NCBI GenBank assembly: GCA_019055375.1 | Contig: JAHQIW010000395.1 | Location: forward strand, 1-64,000 | Reading direction: 5' to 3' | Length of the DNA stretch: 64,000 nucleotides | Source of the DNA: Parelaphostrongylus tenuis | Lineage: Eukaryota > Nematoda > Chromadorea > Rhabditida > Metastrongylidae | Part shown: positions 35,301-46,459 of the stretch, one piece after another | Position numbering within the stretch: position 1 is the stretch's first letter | How the letters are laid out: each line of letters begins with the position of its first letter | Notes under the pieces: generated by a model | What the model was told of the DNA's origin: nothing | Seen by the model: the letters and a program-made list of their open reading frames with translations, nothing else | Databases searched by the model: none | Program-made: the position numbers and the translations under genes

Positions 35301-37850
35301 CCTTTTTTCGAGATTCTATGTATAGGATTTACTGAAAATAACGCCTATACATTGATGACCGAGATTTCCAAATTTTCTAAAGAAGGAGTTGGTTTCTTGT
35401 TTTTCTTTCAAGTACTCTCTGATGAAGAGATTGAATTTTTATGACTTTTGCCAATCTATTAATCGCAAGAATTTTGGCAATAAGTTTGACTCCTGTTCAG
35501 TATCATAACTTTCGAAAATTGTATAGAACTGAATTTATGACTCAACATGATGTCCTTGATGTTTTTCTTCAAGCATTCAAGCCCAGTGTTTTTTTAATTT
35601 GGGCTTGAATTGGTGCCATGAAATAGTAGCCGATTTAGGCATAGACGACGCAGTGGCATAGAGACGTAAGTGCAATCACGGGGAAAATTGTAGGAAATGC
35701 TCGACCACATGTTCGACAACGTGTGCCAGACATTATAAAGCTCACCCACGCACATAAATTCCGAATTCTTTCGGTGAATTGACTGAGAATTAGCAAGAGT
35801 TACTTCCGAATGTAGTACAAACCACTCTTTAATCTTATCGTTAGTTACCTAAAGTCCTTTTCCTCTGAAAATCCATTGAAAAACCAGAAAAAAATTTGCA
35901 AAAAGTGACCCATATGTTAATAGATTTCTTACTTAAGCCTTTATTCGCAATCTCTGTAAAAAAATGATTATGAAATTATCACATAACAGAAGTGGTATAG
36001 CTAACGACATACTTTTGTGGTAGTCACTAAGTGAATCACTCAAAAATCTACGTGGATCGCTGAGAACATTGGACAAATATCTCAGTGCTATCTACATTTC
36101 CACGAACTGAACACCATCTTTACGGGACATTCCTCTTATTCATTCAGGCATCAGTTGTTGACTTGGGTTGGTCAAAACTATTGGAAGTAAAAAATGTATA
36201 TAAATCGTTGAAACCAGTATACTTCATGACATTTTCTACCAAGCAAAGTACTTGAAAAACGGCAAGACATCAAGAATTTTCTCTTTTTCATAGAAAGTTA
36301 TAGGGACGATTTTGTGGATGCACTGCACCTTTTTTATGAAAAAGTTCTTTAAATCTATTGAGAAGAATAGAATTCGTTATATCAAGATTAGAAAACAATT
36401 ATGAGCATGAATTCGATTTCAAAAAAGTCAAAGAGGATTGATCTTTTCCGCTGTTGAATTGGAAGGTGAATTATTGGAAATATTAGCTATACAAAAGTGC
36501 GTGTTGTCGTTTGGCTACTCCTTAACCTCAAATCATTCCATATTCAATACAAACACTTGAGAATTTTCTTGAATGAGAAAATTCTCCTGTGTAGTTATTA
36601 CGTTCACGGTAGACTTTTTCCTTGAGAGTTCATTTTCGGCGTTTTTTAAAACTTTAGGAAGAATAATGTGAGTTACAAAAGTCTCTCAAGACTACATCGA
36701 ATTTAAATATCAAAGAAACTGGAGAAATGCTTCAAGAAGATCAAAATTCAAACTTTTCAAATCTTATTCGCACTATTCTCCTATCTGCATATTTTCAACC
36801 CTTGAGAGAAGCTCCGTTTCTGTTTTTCTTCAGGGTCGTAGCAGTCATTAGATAGCTTAAATCTTAAGAAATTCAATTATGAATATCTTTCTTGGAGTAT
36901 CCCTCTTACCACGCTGTTGCCGTAAAAATAATATTCTGCTCCACACTCAAGCATTCTTTGCAGAAGAAAGCATTTCACTTGAAATTCAAATGATCATTCA
37001 AAAGGTTTGATCTAGACAACTTCAATTCTATACTCGATGCTTTGCGAACATTTTTTGTTGCACTGTAACACTAAAAACAAGATTGTGTTCCACACACGGC
37101 GCGCATTTCTTGCTCCGGTATGTAGATGGGATTTCACAACATTGGTATCGAGCCATCGCGCTTTCGGAACATCGCACATCCCTCAACCGACAAGAATTGC
37201 GTGCCCAGTGCGGAAACTAATATTCTTTTGGCTGACGACGCACAAGGACGTCCTTTTGAAACCAAGCACATTGCTGAAATCGTCGTTAATTGTGCTATCG
37301 AATGATTACTGAAAGGCTAGAAGATCAACTGCGTCCAGCGGTGACTGTTCAAGTATGAGATGTGATATTACTTGTACTGCTAGAATATAAAAAAAAGCTT
37401 CTTAGAAAAACCAAGTACATCATTGAAACTCTCAAGAAGATTCAAGAACTAAGCTATCGGACAACTTTCAAAACTCTAATAAAGAACATAAAATGCGTTT
37501 CTCTAAAGGGGCTGAAAGTGGGTGTGGATAGGGAGAAAGTACTAAATTGTTTTTCTGAAAATAAAAATCAGTGGACGTTCTTTGAACGACCATAATGCAG
37601 ATAGCTTCCTAAGACCCCCAATGTTGGCTAAATAAGTCACAATGCCCTTTTTAATGTGAAAATTAAACGCAAAAGTACAATGATAAGGCGCATAACAATG
37701 TTGTATGCATTAGTGAATATCTTCTCGGTACTTTTCAGTTAGCAGTAATCATTTTCAACTTTTCGAAGGCAATGCGTTTGTGTTTTTTCTAGAGTTTAAG
37801 TAATCATTCAATAAATTCCAGGTCCGACTATCTATTAACCTCGACATAGT
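32300..37850. other. Long AT-rich stretch, no genes recognised
   Basis: Open frames at 33,300-33,641, 34,138-34,371, 35,097-35,444 and 37,037-37,312 were inspected and show no known domains. A perfect 10-bp hairpin (gagaattttc and its complement) occurs at about 36,560-36,587. A gene with small diverged exons could be missed here. Confidence 0.5.
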
Positions 37851-37976
37851 TTGAATAATTCAGTATTTTCTTCTGTTTAGCCGCTCCGAGGTGTTAGTAG
37901 TATGATTTATTGAATATCAGCGAAGCATATAACAATACAGTTAATAATGCAGCACGAATATTACAACAGTCGTGGT

Positions 37977-38013
37977 GGCTAACGTTTCGGCAAGGTTCGC
38001 CATCTTCAGAGCC
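37977..38013 (-). ncRNA. Hammerhead ribozyme motif in PLE terminal arm (left)
   Basis: Mirror of 39,155-39,191. On minus: stem I GGCT/AGCC, core CTGAAGA (fits CTGANGA), stem II GGC/GCC, GAA, minimal ACGT stem III, T as residue 17. Reported HHRs of Penelope-like elements also have very short stem III and act as dimers. Confidence 0.7.
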
Positions 38014-39154
38014 TGGAAAGGTCAAATTGATTCGCGAATTATTCAAATCAAAGGCCTTCATAACCCTAGCAGAAAATGTAAGAGATAAATTTTTTTGGGT
38101 CGCATAGAAAAACTTCATTTCAGAAAACACTCACCGCTTAGATGTTTTAGGTCGTTCAATTAATCATTGAAGACCTGCCACTTGGAGTCTATGATAATGT
38201 AAGACTGTGTCTGGCTCAGGTCGGGAATATCAGCCTGAGATATGGTGCTAGGTCACGCGTTATTACGAAACATTCCTCTTTACGGTTCATTTTTGGGTCT
38301 TTGCTATGAATCCAGAAGGCTTCCAAAGTTTACGCGTAGACGTTTTCGATTCCTGTGCAAGGACCGTGACTTTAACGTCAAAATCTGCTAGATTATGCTT
38401 CTGTTCCCTATGCGTGCCTAGTGGGGTTTTTGGGTCGTAGTTACGTTTCCCAGCTAAGTGCTCTTTTACGAGGATGCAGAGTGGTCTACCCGTTTCGCCA
38501 ATATATTCATCTCCGCATGCCTCGCAAGAGATCAGGTAAATTGTACCCGACCTCATGCAGTCGCCGTCTCTGCCGTTGGGGCAAACTTTGCATTCGTTGG
38601 TTTCGCAGAGACGATCATACAGCCGGTTGCGGACTAATTGGCGTTTTAGTGTTTTTGGTGGCATCTCGACTACTGCTACCGATTTATCTAAACATGCTCT
38701 TTTTAAGCAGCGTTTGATGGCTGCAGTCACTTCGTTAGAAATGAAAGGCAGGACTAAACACTAAAACGCCAATTAGTCCGCAACCGGCTGTATGATCGTC
38801 TCTGCGAAACCAACGAATGCAAAGTTTGCTCCAACGGCAGAGACGGCGACTGCATGAGGTCGGGTACAATTTACCTGATCTCTTGCGAGGCATGCGGAGA
38901 TGAATATATTGGCGAACCTAGCACCATATCTCAGGCTGATATTCCCGACCTGAGCCAGACACAGTCTTACATCATCATAGACTCCAAGTGGCAGGTCTTC
39001 AATGATTGATTGAACGACCTAAAACATCTAAGCGGTGAGTGTTTTTGAAATGAAGTTTTTCTATGCGACCCAAAAAAAATTTATCTCTTACATTTTCTGC
39101 TAGGGTTATGAAGGCCTTTGATTTAATAATTCGCGCATCAATTTGACCTTTCCA

Positions 39155-39191
39155 GGCTCTGAAGATGGCGAACCTTGCCGAAACGTTAGCC
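39155..39191 (+). ncRNA. Hammerhead ribozyme motif in PLE terminal arm (right)
   Basis: Stem I GGCT 39,155-39,158 with AGCC 39,188-39,191; core CTGAAGA 39,159-39,165; stem II GGC 39,167-39,169 with GCC 39,177-39,179 after one unpaired T; GAA 39,180-39,182; A15.1 C G T16.1; T17 at 39,187 just 5' of the predicted cut. All conserved core residues are present. Confidence 0.7.
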
Positions 39192-39319
39192 ACCACGACT
39201 GTTGTAATATTCGTGCTGCATTATTAACTGTATTGTTATATGCTTCGCTGATATTCAATAAATCATACTACTAACACCTCGGAGCGGCTAAACAGAAGAA
39301 GATACTGAATTAATCATTC

Positions 39320-40175
39320 AATAGTTAAATCTCAAAAGTTCTAAGCTGCTAACGGGTAGTTCGGTCGGTTACGAAAAGAAACTAGCGGCGCGCTCCACTG
39401 CCAGTGTGCTAGCTTCGTAATAAGATTATTAGTTTTTTTTCCGTCAACAAATGTGGCTTAGAGTGAACGAATGGTCAAATATTACAAAAGAGACTTAAAA
39501 AAGATAATTTTTAGTAGAAACAACGCTGATGCTTCATTCATGACCACTATTTTTTAGGGGAAAGTTTTAGGGGATCTATTGACTATGAATAGGTTGCATT
39601 CAGAACTTTCATCCACAATTTCTATGCTATCTTATGTATATTTATCCACATTTCATTCACAGTCAACTTTCATTTCTTTTGTAAACAACGAATCGTCTTT
39701 GTTATAGCAGCAAGCAGCCTAATTTGCAAATCGAATAATACAGTATAAAACTTTCAGAATTCGTATACTCTCATTCCACATAACACTCAAAAGTCATCCT
39801 AGTGATTGAATATTAGAAAACAATGAATGATTTGATAGAAATAAAGCCACTCATTGCATGCTGTCCCACTTCGTCAATAACTTTCAATAACTTTTCTTCT
39901 TAGTGTACTCCAGAAGTTGGAACCTCCATTAAATAACAGGAAACACTCTGTTCTATGGTTTTATCTATCTTTTTCGAACATTCATTTACTCTGTACAATG
40001 AGCACATTTTATTGTCGTTAGTTCAACAGTGGACATGGCTCTCCGATTTTACATGCTCTACATAGTACTGTGAGTAATTTGTTTACAGCGAAAGTTATTA
40101 ACCTGTGCCATCACATGAGCGTAGTGCGATTGCTCAAAGTGAAGGATCGCTCCAGCTAGCCATCTTTTTATGACC
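39320..40175. other. Stretch without recognised genes
   Basis: AT-rich, no repeat or coding match recognised between the PLE palindrome and repeat E copy 2. Confidence 0.5.
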
Positions 40176-40179
40176 TCAA

Positions 40180-41650
40180 TTTGAAACCAAGTATCATACC
40201 AGGGATTGCTTTTTAAAGTCATAAAATTGCATGTAACAGATAATGAGTGGTGCGTTGAAGAAGACACCTTGTTCATTATGCGTCAGCTGCTACTGCTCGT
40301 CCACAAGAATTGTAAGGTTGTATATGAGCGAGTAGAAACTGCATGCATTGACGAGTTGATGGTGCGAATTGACTCAAGGCTAAAACCAAATTGCACCAGT
40401 ACATTGTTTTCAAAAGGGACAGATGTGGAACAAAGCTGTTCAAAGTTCTGAGGTAAAGGAGGGTACACCCACGGCGAGACGGTTATCTAAGCAGGCGCGG
40501 GCACGAGTATTAGACTAGCCGAGGGCTTCGCCGACGGTGTTGTGATGAGCCTATTGGGCGAATCCTAAATAAAAAGAAACATCTCTTCTCCAACAACTGG
40601 TATATTAGTGTTTCCCTGACGGAGACTCCGCTGCTAACGGACACTCACTTGATTGAGATATGCAAGAAGCGGGCAGAATTTGCCAAAAAAAAACTCGTGC
40701 AAGAGAATCTATGCAGGGGTGAGCAGAGAACGATACAGAACCACATTGTTGTAATGGTGCTTAGGTAGATGGATAAGAGAGTAGTCAGAGTGTTTTCGAT
40801 GGCTCTATCGATTCACAAACGGAGTCCCACAAATCGCCAGCATGTGTGTTGTCAGTCCTTGATGAATCTGCTGCTACTACGACGTGTACGGCGACTACTT
40901 AGAATTCGACGCTCCTTCTCAGCCGGCATTCAGCTGCGTTCTTGAGAAGCCAACAACCTCATCACAATGTCTTAGGCCTTCCACTGGATATTACCGAGAG
41001 TTCGCGAAAGCTGGACAACGTCCACGTCCGCGCTTACATCAAATGAAAAGCTAGAAATAGTTTAGCTTTCATAATTCTCACCAATAAACTTCGGCTTCTA
41101 AGTGTACATTGTAGATTGTGACGATTTGCACATAGGCAGCTTAAGGATTCAAGACTGTTGGTTGTATTAGAAAATGCAAAATGGTTAATGCATGTACAAT
41201 GTACAAATCGTATGAAGTTGTACAAACCCAAATGTTGACAGGTGCTGATTTTGAAGCAGCGACTATTTTTACTGAATGTTTTTGGTACTAGTGGTTGAAT
41301 ATTGTAAATATATTGAATGAAACGTCTGCATTATCAGCACTGGGCAAAATATGGCTTGAAAACATTTTTTTGATAGAAGTGGAAATGCGCTTCCACAATA
41401 GTGTAGCTGTCGTAATGAAAAGTGGTTTTTAGGACAATTGAGCGTTTTCATTAGAACTACGCTCATGAAAGTGCCTCTATTATTAATCTACTTACTTTTT
41501 CGCAGTAACTACTTACTTGTTCGTAGTAAAGAAGTTTTTAAAGAATCACGATTGTACTTTTCAAGTAATAATAAATCCATTGTAAAGTGACAGAAGGGGC
41601 TGATTGCTGCGACACAAAAAGTTGCCGTTTTCTTCGCTAACAGCAAGGAC
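40180..41650 (+). repeat. Unidentified dispersed repeat E, copy 2
   Basis: Collinear with 8,510-9,850. The plus strand around 40,575-40,760 translates to fragments such as LLTDTHLIEICKKRAEFAKK and RGEQRTIQNH, more complete than in copy 1 but still interrupted. The family is not recognised. Flanking non-coding parts (atgtacaatgtaca at 41,190; gctgattgctgcg at 41,600) also match, so the duplicated unit includes more than a coding exon. Confidence 0.65.
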
Positions 41651-42039
41651 AAAAGATCTCTGAGAAGTTAAGCTAAGTACTAAAAATTTTTTGAGCTGTC
41701 GAATTATCATTGATAATCCAGTGGAAAAGCTCTTCGCTAGAAAAAGTCAAGGATGCACGAGCACTTTGCACAGAATGCTATTATATGCGAGAGAAATCAT
41801 ATTTAAGGGTAATGATTCGCAAGACATTATTAACTGAGCGTTTTTATCAACATAAATACATTTTATAAAAGTTTTTTCTACTATGATTTATTTTTAAACG
41901 ACAAGTTTTTTGAAAAATCAAACTCGCTTCTTTTCTGCTAGCGGGGAGTAAATGAAAAAGGCCTCTTTCGCTTGATATAGATTTCCCATTGCACTCCTAG
42001 CAACCATTCAAGAACCTGAATCTCTGGTCCCTTTACTAA

Positions 42040-42290
42040 ATAAATTCAAAAAAAGAATGCTTAAAGCATAAGCGAGGTTAGAAGGCTCGGGCCATGCATC
42101 GGTGCTTCGGAGGTCTCGCCCTCCTCGTCAGTTACCCATGCCCACATAGCCCTGCATTGTAGCAAGGAGGGAGGTGTATGTGGTGACGGCACAGTGGACA
42201 ATGACACTGGTCCATCTGTTGCTGCGTTATGTGGCAGTTTTTTGAAAACCTTTTCCTGACGCCATGATAGAAAGAAAATATTTAGGTTAT
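42040..42290 (-). repeat. Hammerhead-bearing repeat, family C, copy 2
   Basis: Minus-strand counterpart of 12,765-12,970 and 50,465-50,610. The hammerhead at 42,089-42,137 has core CTGACGA intact, stem II GGAGG/CCTCC perfect, stem I five of six (GGGTAA with TGGCCC) and stem III GCACC/GATGC with one mismatch; A15.1-U16.1 is replaced by G-C. It could retain weak activity. The right side carries a ttcaaaaaaagaatgcttaa block resembling the inverted ends of copy 3. Confidence 0.7.
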
Positions 42291-42299
42291 ACACATGCG

Positions 42300-43555
42300 T
42301 TTTTTACGAACGACAGAGCTCTTTTTCCACTCTATCAGTAAACATTCGATGACATAAACTTCCGGTGATTTCAACGTTGTGCTTATTTTGTGGAAAGATC
42401 GTTTCATTGCAGTGTAACAGGGAGAATAAGATTGATTCACATATACGGACATTTGTTTTCTGGCTAATCTACGAGTTGGGGAGGGAGTAAGAGAGTTGCC
42501 TGCTGTCTCAACACGGCTATCGATCGATGGCGCTGAGGCGGCTCACATGTGCAGTGCAACTTTTGTCATTTAATCAAGAATTTTACTCCACTTCGAAATA
42601 AACTCTAGATGAAAGTATGACTTTGATACTATAAGATTAGTTTGTATGCTTCTCGTGTTTCTAGGTAAGTAATAGTTTTGGCACGCGATCGGTTTAGAAC
42701 ATAATATTATTTTCAATGGTAAAGCGTTGTAAAAGAGTCTTTTCAAAAATGGTTAGGTAGCAAGTAGCCAAAGACTTGAGCTTTCCAACGATCAATAACA
42801 ATCTCATGAAAAGGTTTGTACAGCGAAAGGAGTCGTTTTTTCAATTGCTTCCCACTGACGGGGAGGAACCTCAACATCTTACTATTTAATACTAAAAATC
42901 CACTGTGAACTTTAGAAATGAGTTGCAATGCAAAATGTTGCATTTTTAGTAGTAGAAGGCACTTTGAAAACCTTTACACAGAACTAGCTTAATATTAAAA
43001 AAATGACATTTTCAAGCTATCGGCTGATTACGAACACACGAACAAGATAAGAGAAGAAGTTCTATGACAGCCGGAAAAATGCTCCTCTTCGCCAGGACGT
43101 CGTTTTTCCCTTGAAAAATACAGGGCTTAGGAAGCACTAGAGTTAATTACTGAAACTATTCTTTAACAGTTTCCTAGGTGATATTGCATCGTTCAATGAA
43201 GAAAATGTTCCATTAAAGTCTTGATTAACCCAGATTTGTACTGAGGCGCGCATCATCCTTCGCAACCGTCCCCATGGGACACCCAGCTGAGGAGCAAAAT
43301 GACGTTCATCGTCTTCAAAGAATTATGTTCATCATTTCGCGCGTTTCTTCGGATTTTCTGTAGACGTAACTTTTTCTCTAGCTCTTTAGTAATTACTCGA
43401 TTGCTTACTAGGCGACTATAAAGCACCATTTTTGAAAAAACCTACTTAGAGTGAGGCAGTAAAGATAGTGAGATTGAATGATACCTTCCTATTTAACTGT
43501 TTTTGAGACCTCTCATGAAACAATATGATGTGATCGATGACTTTCTGTTAAACGA
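42300..43555. other. Non-coding stretch with diverged repeat D pieces
   Basis: A D-like piece lies around 42,770-42,960 (gctttccaacgatcaataac, ttgtacagcgaaagg). No gene is recognised. Confidence 0.45.
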
Positions 43556-43559
43556 CCAC

Positions 43560-44400
43560 AAAAGATTATTCGGCCTCATGTTCTGGACAGGAATTTTTCA
43601 TAAGAGTTTTAATAATCATTCGAGAGCTTGAATATCCGGTTAGAGCTGTATATGAGCGTTTTTCAAAGCTCCCCTTTAAAAGGTCGTAAAATCTTAAGTA
43701 AACTTATGTTTCACACCCGCTGCACGCCTTCAATTTTATCATGCGTATAATTCGCTGGAAGCACGAGCAGCATATGAATCTGTAGAGCAAATCTGATATT
43801 ACCTCAGTCAGTCTATTTTATACAGAGTTTCTTTCAAAAAAATCGCAGTTGGATAACAAGTAGCACCCAATATGTCTAATCCGTCAGGTCATCAAGCGGT
43901 CGTCCCGCCATCCTCGCCCGTAGGTTAACCGGTATGCAGGTCGCCGACGATGTGAAACTCGATCTTATCTTTATTAGTACACCGCAGTGACACGGTTTTT
44001 CCCAGAAAATAAACACAGCGTTGGAATCAATAAAACTTACGGTATAGGATGATTACTAGTAGTCTGAAGAATAAGTTCTGTCGGGTACAGAGTTATAGGA
44101 AAAGCTTTTCCGAAAAGCAAACACCTTTTGACTTGTTCAAGAGTGTACTGTGGAAAGAGTACTAGCAGTCTATGGGAGAAGTTTTGCCCAGCGATATATA
44201 AACAAGATAAGGAAAAAAACCCGCGGCAGTGTAAAAAATAAGTTTATTTCTGATGTTACAGCGTTACTAAAGAGTGTTTTGAAAAGGTGACTAGGTACGG
44301 CTTCAGCCGGAGATTTACGCTTTCGAGTGACCAGTGACACTCCTATGAAAAATTTTTGTTCATTGAATGAGGTCGAATATTCATTTGCCGCCGTCTAACA
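43560..44400 (+). repeat. Dispersed repeat D, copy 2
   Basis: Matches copies at 25.55-26.44 and 52.2-52.93 kb: attattcggcctcatg, aataatcattcgagagcttg, the cccgtaggttaaccgg block at 43,917, gattactagtagtc at 44,051 and the closing aggtcgaatattcatttgcc. Confidence 0.65.
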
Positions 44401-44463
44401 GGAAAGTGCCACATAATCTGATAACATATTTTAAGCCTTTCATTAGGTCTATTGTGACACTTA

Positions 44464-44512
44464 TAAAATGTCAGATACGTGTTTCGGCTTTTCAGCCTCA
44501 TCAGGAGCGCAA
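44464..44512 (-). ncRNA. Hammerhead ribozyme motif, family B, minus unit
   Basis: On minus: core CTGATGA intact, stem II GGCT/AGCC perfect with a GAAA tetraloop, GAAA, stem III ACAC/GTAT with one mismatch, H17 is C. Stem I (GCTC with TGAC) no longer pairs, so cleavage would be weak. Confidence 0.6.
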
Positions 44513-44860
44513 TGGCTTTTGTTTGAGTCAATCCTTGTAGGGGATATACTTCCTGCATGTAAAGGAATCGACAAAGAAGGTGCGACTGTTACATTGCATT
44601 TGCAAGGTGGAAAGATCACTTCGCACTGCATAGAGAACAAATCGCTACATATCCAATGAAAAGATCACCCGACACTGTAAAGATTAACAGTCGATCGATC
44701 ACGGTTAGTAAATTTGTTAACACCTTTATATTCGACTGCTCATTCAGACCTCGTTTGAAACAGTATGATATGATAGCAGACTTTAAGATTTCCGCCATCG
44801 GTTCCTTTGTATGTCGGAGTGTATCCCCTTACAAGAGACTGGCTCAAACGAAAGGCACCA

Positions 44861-44901
44861 TGCTACTGATGAGTCTGAAAGGGTGAAGCACATGTCTAGC
44901 A
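44861..44901 (+). ncRNA. Hammerhead ribozyme motif, family B, plus unit
   Basis: Stem I TGCTA with TAGCA, five Watson-Crick pairs; core CTGATGA intact; stem II GTCT/GGGT with one Watson-Crick and three wobble pairs and a GAAA loop; GAA present; stem III GCAC/ATGT; C17. A15.1 has become G, giving a G-U pair at a position that is usually A-U. Confidence 0.6.
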
Positions 44902-45599
44902 CTTCGTAAGTGCCATGACATGTCTCATGAAAACCTTGAAATACGTTATCAGAACACAAGGTTTTTTTACAGCTGGATTCATCGCTTCTGGAACGGTTTG
45001 GTCGATCGCACAGCGCGATTAACAAGTAGCGCGCTTTTGTTACTAAATTCAGGTGCCTTTCCCCGCGGCATAAACAGTCTAGAAAAACGCAACACTCTTA
45101 TACGCCAAAGTTTCCTCTACACGTTCATACGCTTTTCGTACGTAGACTTATGTTGCTTGGATTGAAGTTCACTAGCATATTATTTGGCAATAGAGAATGA
45201 TAATGAAAAGCGTATGTCTAAGACCAATATAATAAAGCATCTTCTTAATTTCAAGACGACGACAATTCCACATAATTCTACAAAGTGTGGCATAAATTTT
45301 CGATTTAATGCCAAAGATACCCCGACTACGAGTGCAGTGTGTGAAATCACGGGTTTGTTTTCAATGCTACAACGCAGTAACAAGGCCTTTTAAAAAATGA
45401 AATACTCTTCTGAAATCTCCGAGAATTCGGACCTTGGGCAATTATAGAAATTTGAATAGAAAATTCCTTTCCAGTGAAAATGTTTCTGCACAAAAATGAA
45501 TACCGATAGCGGTAACCTATTTTCTCCCAAATTATAGACTTATGATACCGGTAAGTTTTAAATCTGGAGCGAAATGAAAATGAGCGAAGAACGAAAAGG

Positions 45600-46450
45600 T
45601 ATCAAATTAGGAAAAATGGAAAAATTAAGACGACAGCGATTGTTGTAAAAAAACATCCATGTAAGTGCACAGAAACTTTAGTCATGTGATGATACCAATT
45701 TGGTGCGAATTTAATGGCTGTTTTATACCGTGTATTTTCAAATGAGTATAAAGGCTCAAGCACATCTCTATTAATCAAAAGAAAAATAGTTACACTAAAC
45801 ATGTTTTTGCCAACTGAAAATAAGTTTGCTTCTTGCTGTAGCTCAAATACGATGCCTCGGGATTTGACGAACTCTTGAAAAGTATTTCCTGCATCCAGTT
45901 GATTGTGAAGGTGTTTTTATGCAAGTACTTTTCGAGATGCTTGCAAGAATAGTAGCCAATAAACGAGAGATCCAATGAATATGGACGATGAAGTGAAACT
46001 TTGTGGGCCAAGTTCGTTCAATTTTCGAAGCGAATCGTGCAAAGTGTATCGTCGCTTGGCTGTGATTAAACTGCAGTTACTTTTGCACCAAGCTTTTCGT
46101 CTTTCCAGTTCGCTCCACATGGCATACGGCCGTAGACTGGTCACTTTCTCTGCAACATATTGTGTATTCTTAGAACGATCAGGTTCGATGATTGCTATCA
46201 ACTGGTCATTGTCAATTCCCCTTGGCTGGCCATTACATTCCTTATCCCCAAGGGTTGTCGCGTCGATTACGAAAAAAAAAACTTCTTGAGTCACCGTTGA
46301 GCTGTACATTCGTTAACAGTTTTGTGCAAAATGCGCTGTTAATGTAGCGAATTATTGCTTTATTGCTGCTCTCTGCTGCTCTATGACCCATGCTGAACTC
46401 GCGGTCTGAACCAGCGATCACTTTTGCACCGATCAAAATTTTTCTCATAG
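45600..46450 (-). pseudogene. Mariner transposase relic with internal deletion
   Basis: Read on minus. Upstream part (46,450-46,250) gives FSMGHRAAE and traces of the first helix-turn-helix. Positions 46,235-46,060 give GQPRGIDNDQLIAIIE and YVAEKVTS (second DNA-binding helix region). Then, without the catalytic core, comes a C-terminal block near 46,000-45,830 with HRPYSLDLSFIGYY and KHLEKYLHKNTFT, matching the segment around the last catalytic aspartate of mariner transposases. Frame changes separate the blocks. Not functional. Confidence 0.8.
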
Positions 46451-46459
46451 TTTAGAATA

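Larger units (their letters stand above)
37858..39312. mobile_element. Palindromic PLE remnant with two terminal arms and two hammerheads
   Basis: Two PLE 3' ends joined head to head. Left arm 37,858-38,756 reads on minus; right arm 38,757-39,312 reads on plus. The outer arms (37,858-38,252 and 38,925-39,312) are near-identical inverted copies running from aatactgaattaa-type ends through ttcaataaatca, the hammerhead and the aaaacatctaagcggtgag block. Inner parts encode the GIY-YIG endonuclease on both strands: minus 38,730-38,287 with YLISCEACGDEYIGETGRPL, Glu-His and a PKTPLGTHREQKH motif; plus 38,757-38,919 stops after YIGE. The right arm lacks about 250 bases. The reverse transcriptase is absent, so the element is non-autonomous. 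Partial inverted terminal copies are typical of Penelope-like elements. Confidence 0.88.
44400..44965. repeat. Hammerhead-bearing repeat, family B, inverted pair
   Basis: A minus unit (about 44,400-44,570) and a plus unit (about 44,800-44,965) face each other across a 230-base spacer. Both contain the ggggatatac / gtatcccc block, ggctca-acgaaaggcacca, a hammerhead and the aagtgccat-acatgtctcatgaaa tail. Same family as 10.6-11.2, 31.7 and 55.1-55.4 kb. Confidence 0.75.

Noticed and set aside
32300..37850. Several 65-115 codon open frames
   Set aside because: AT-rich sequence produces them by chance; no domain, splice phase or repeat support.
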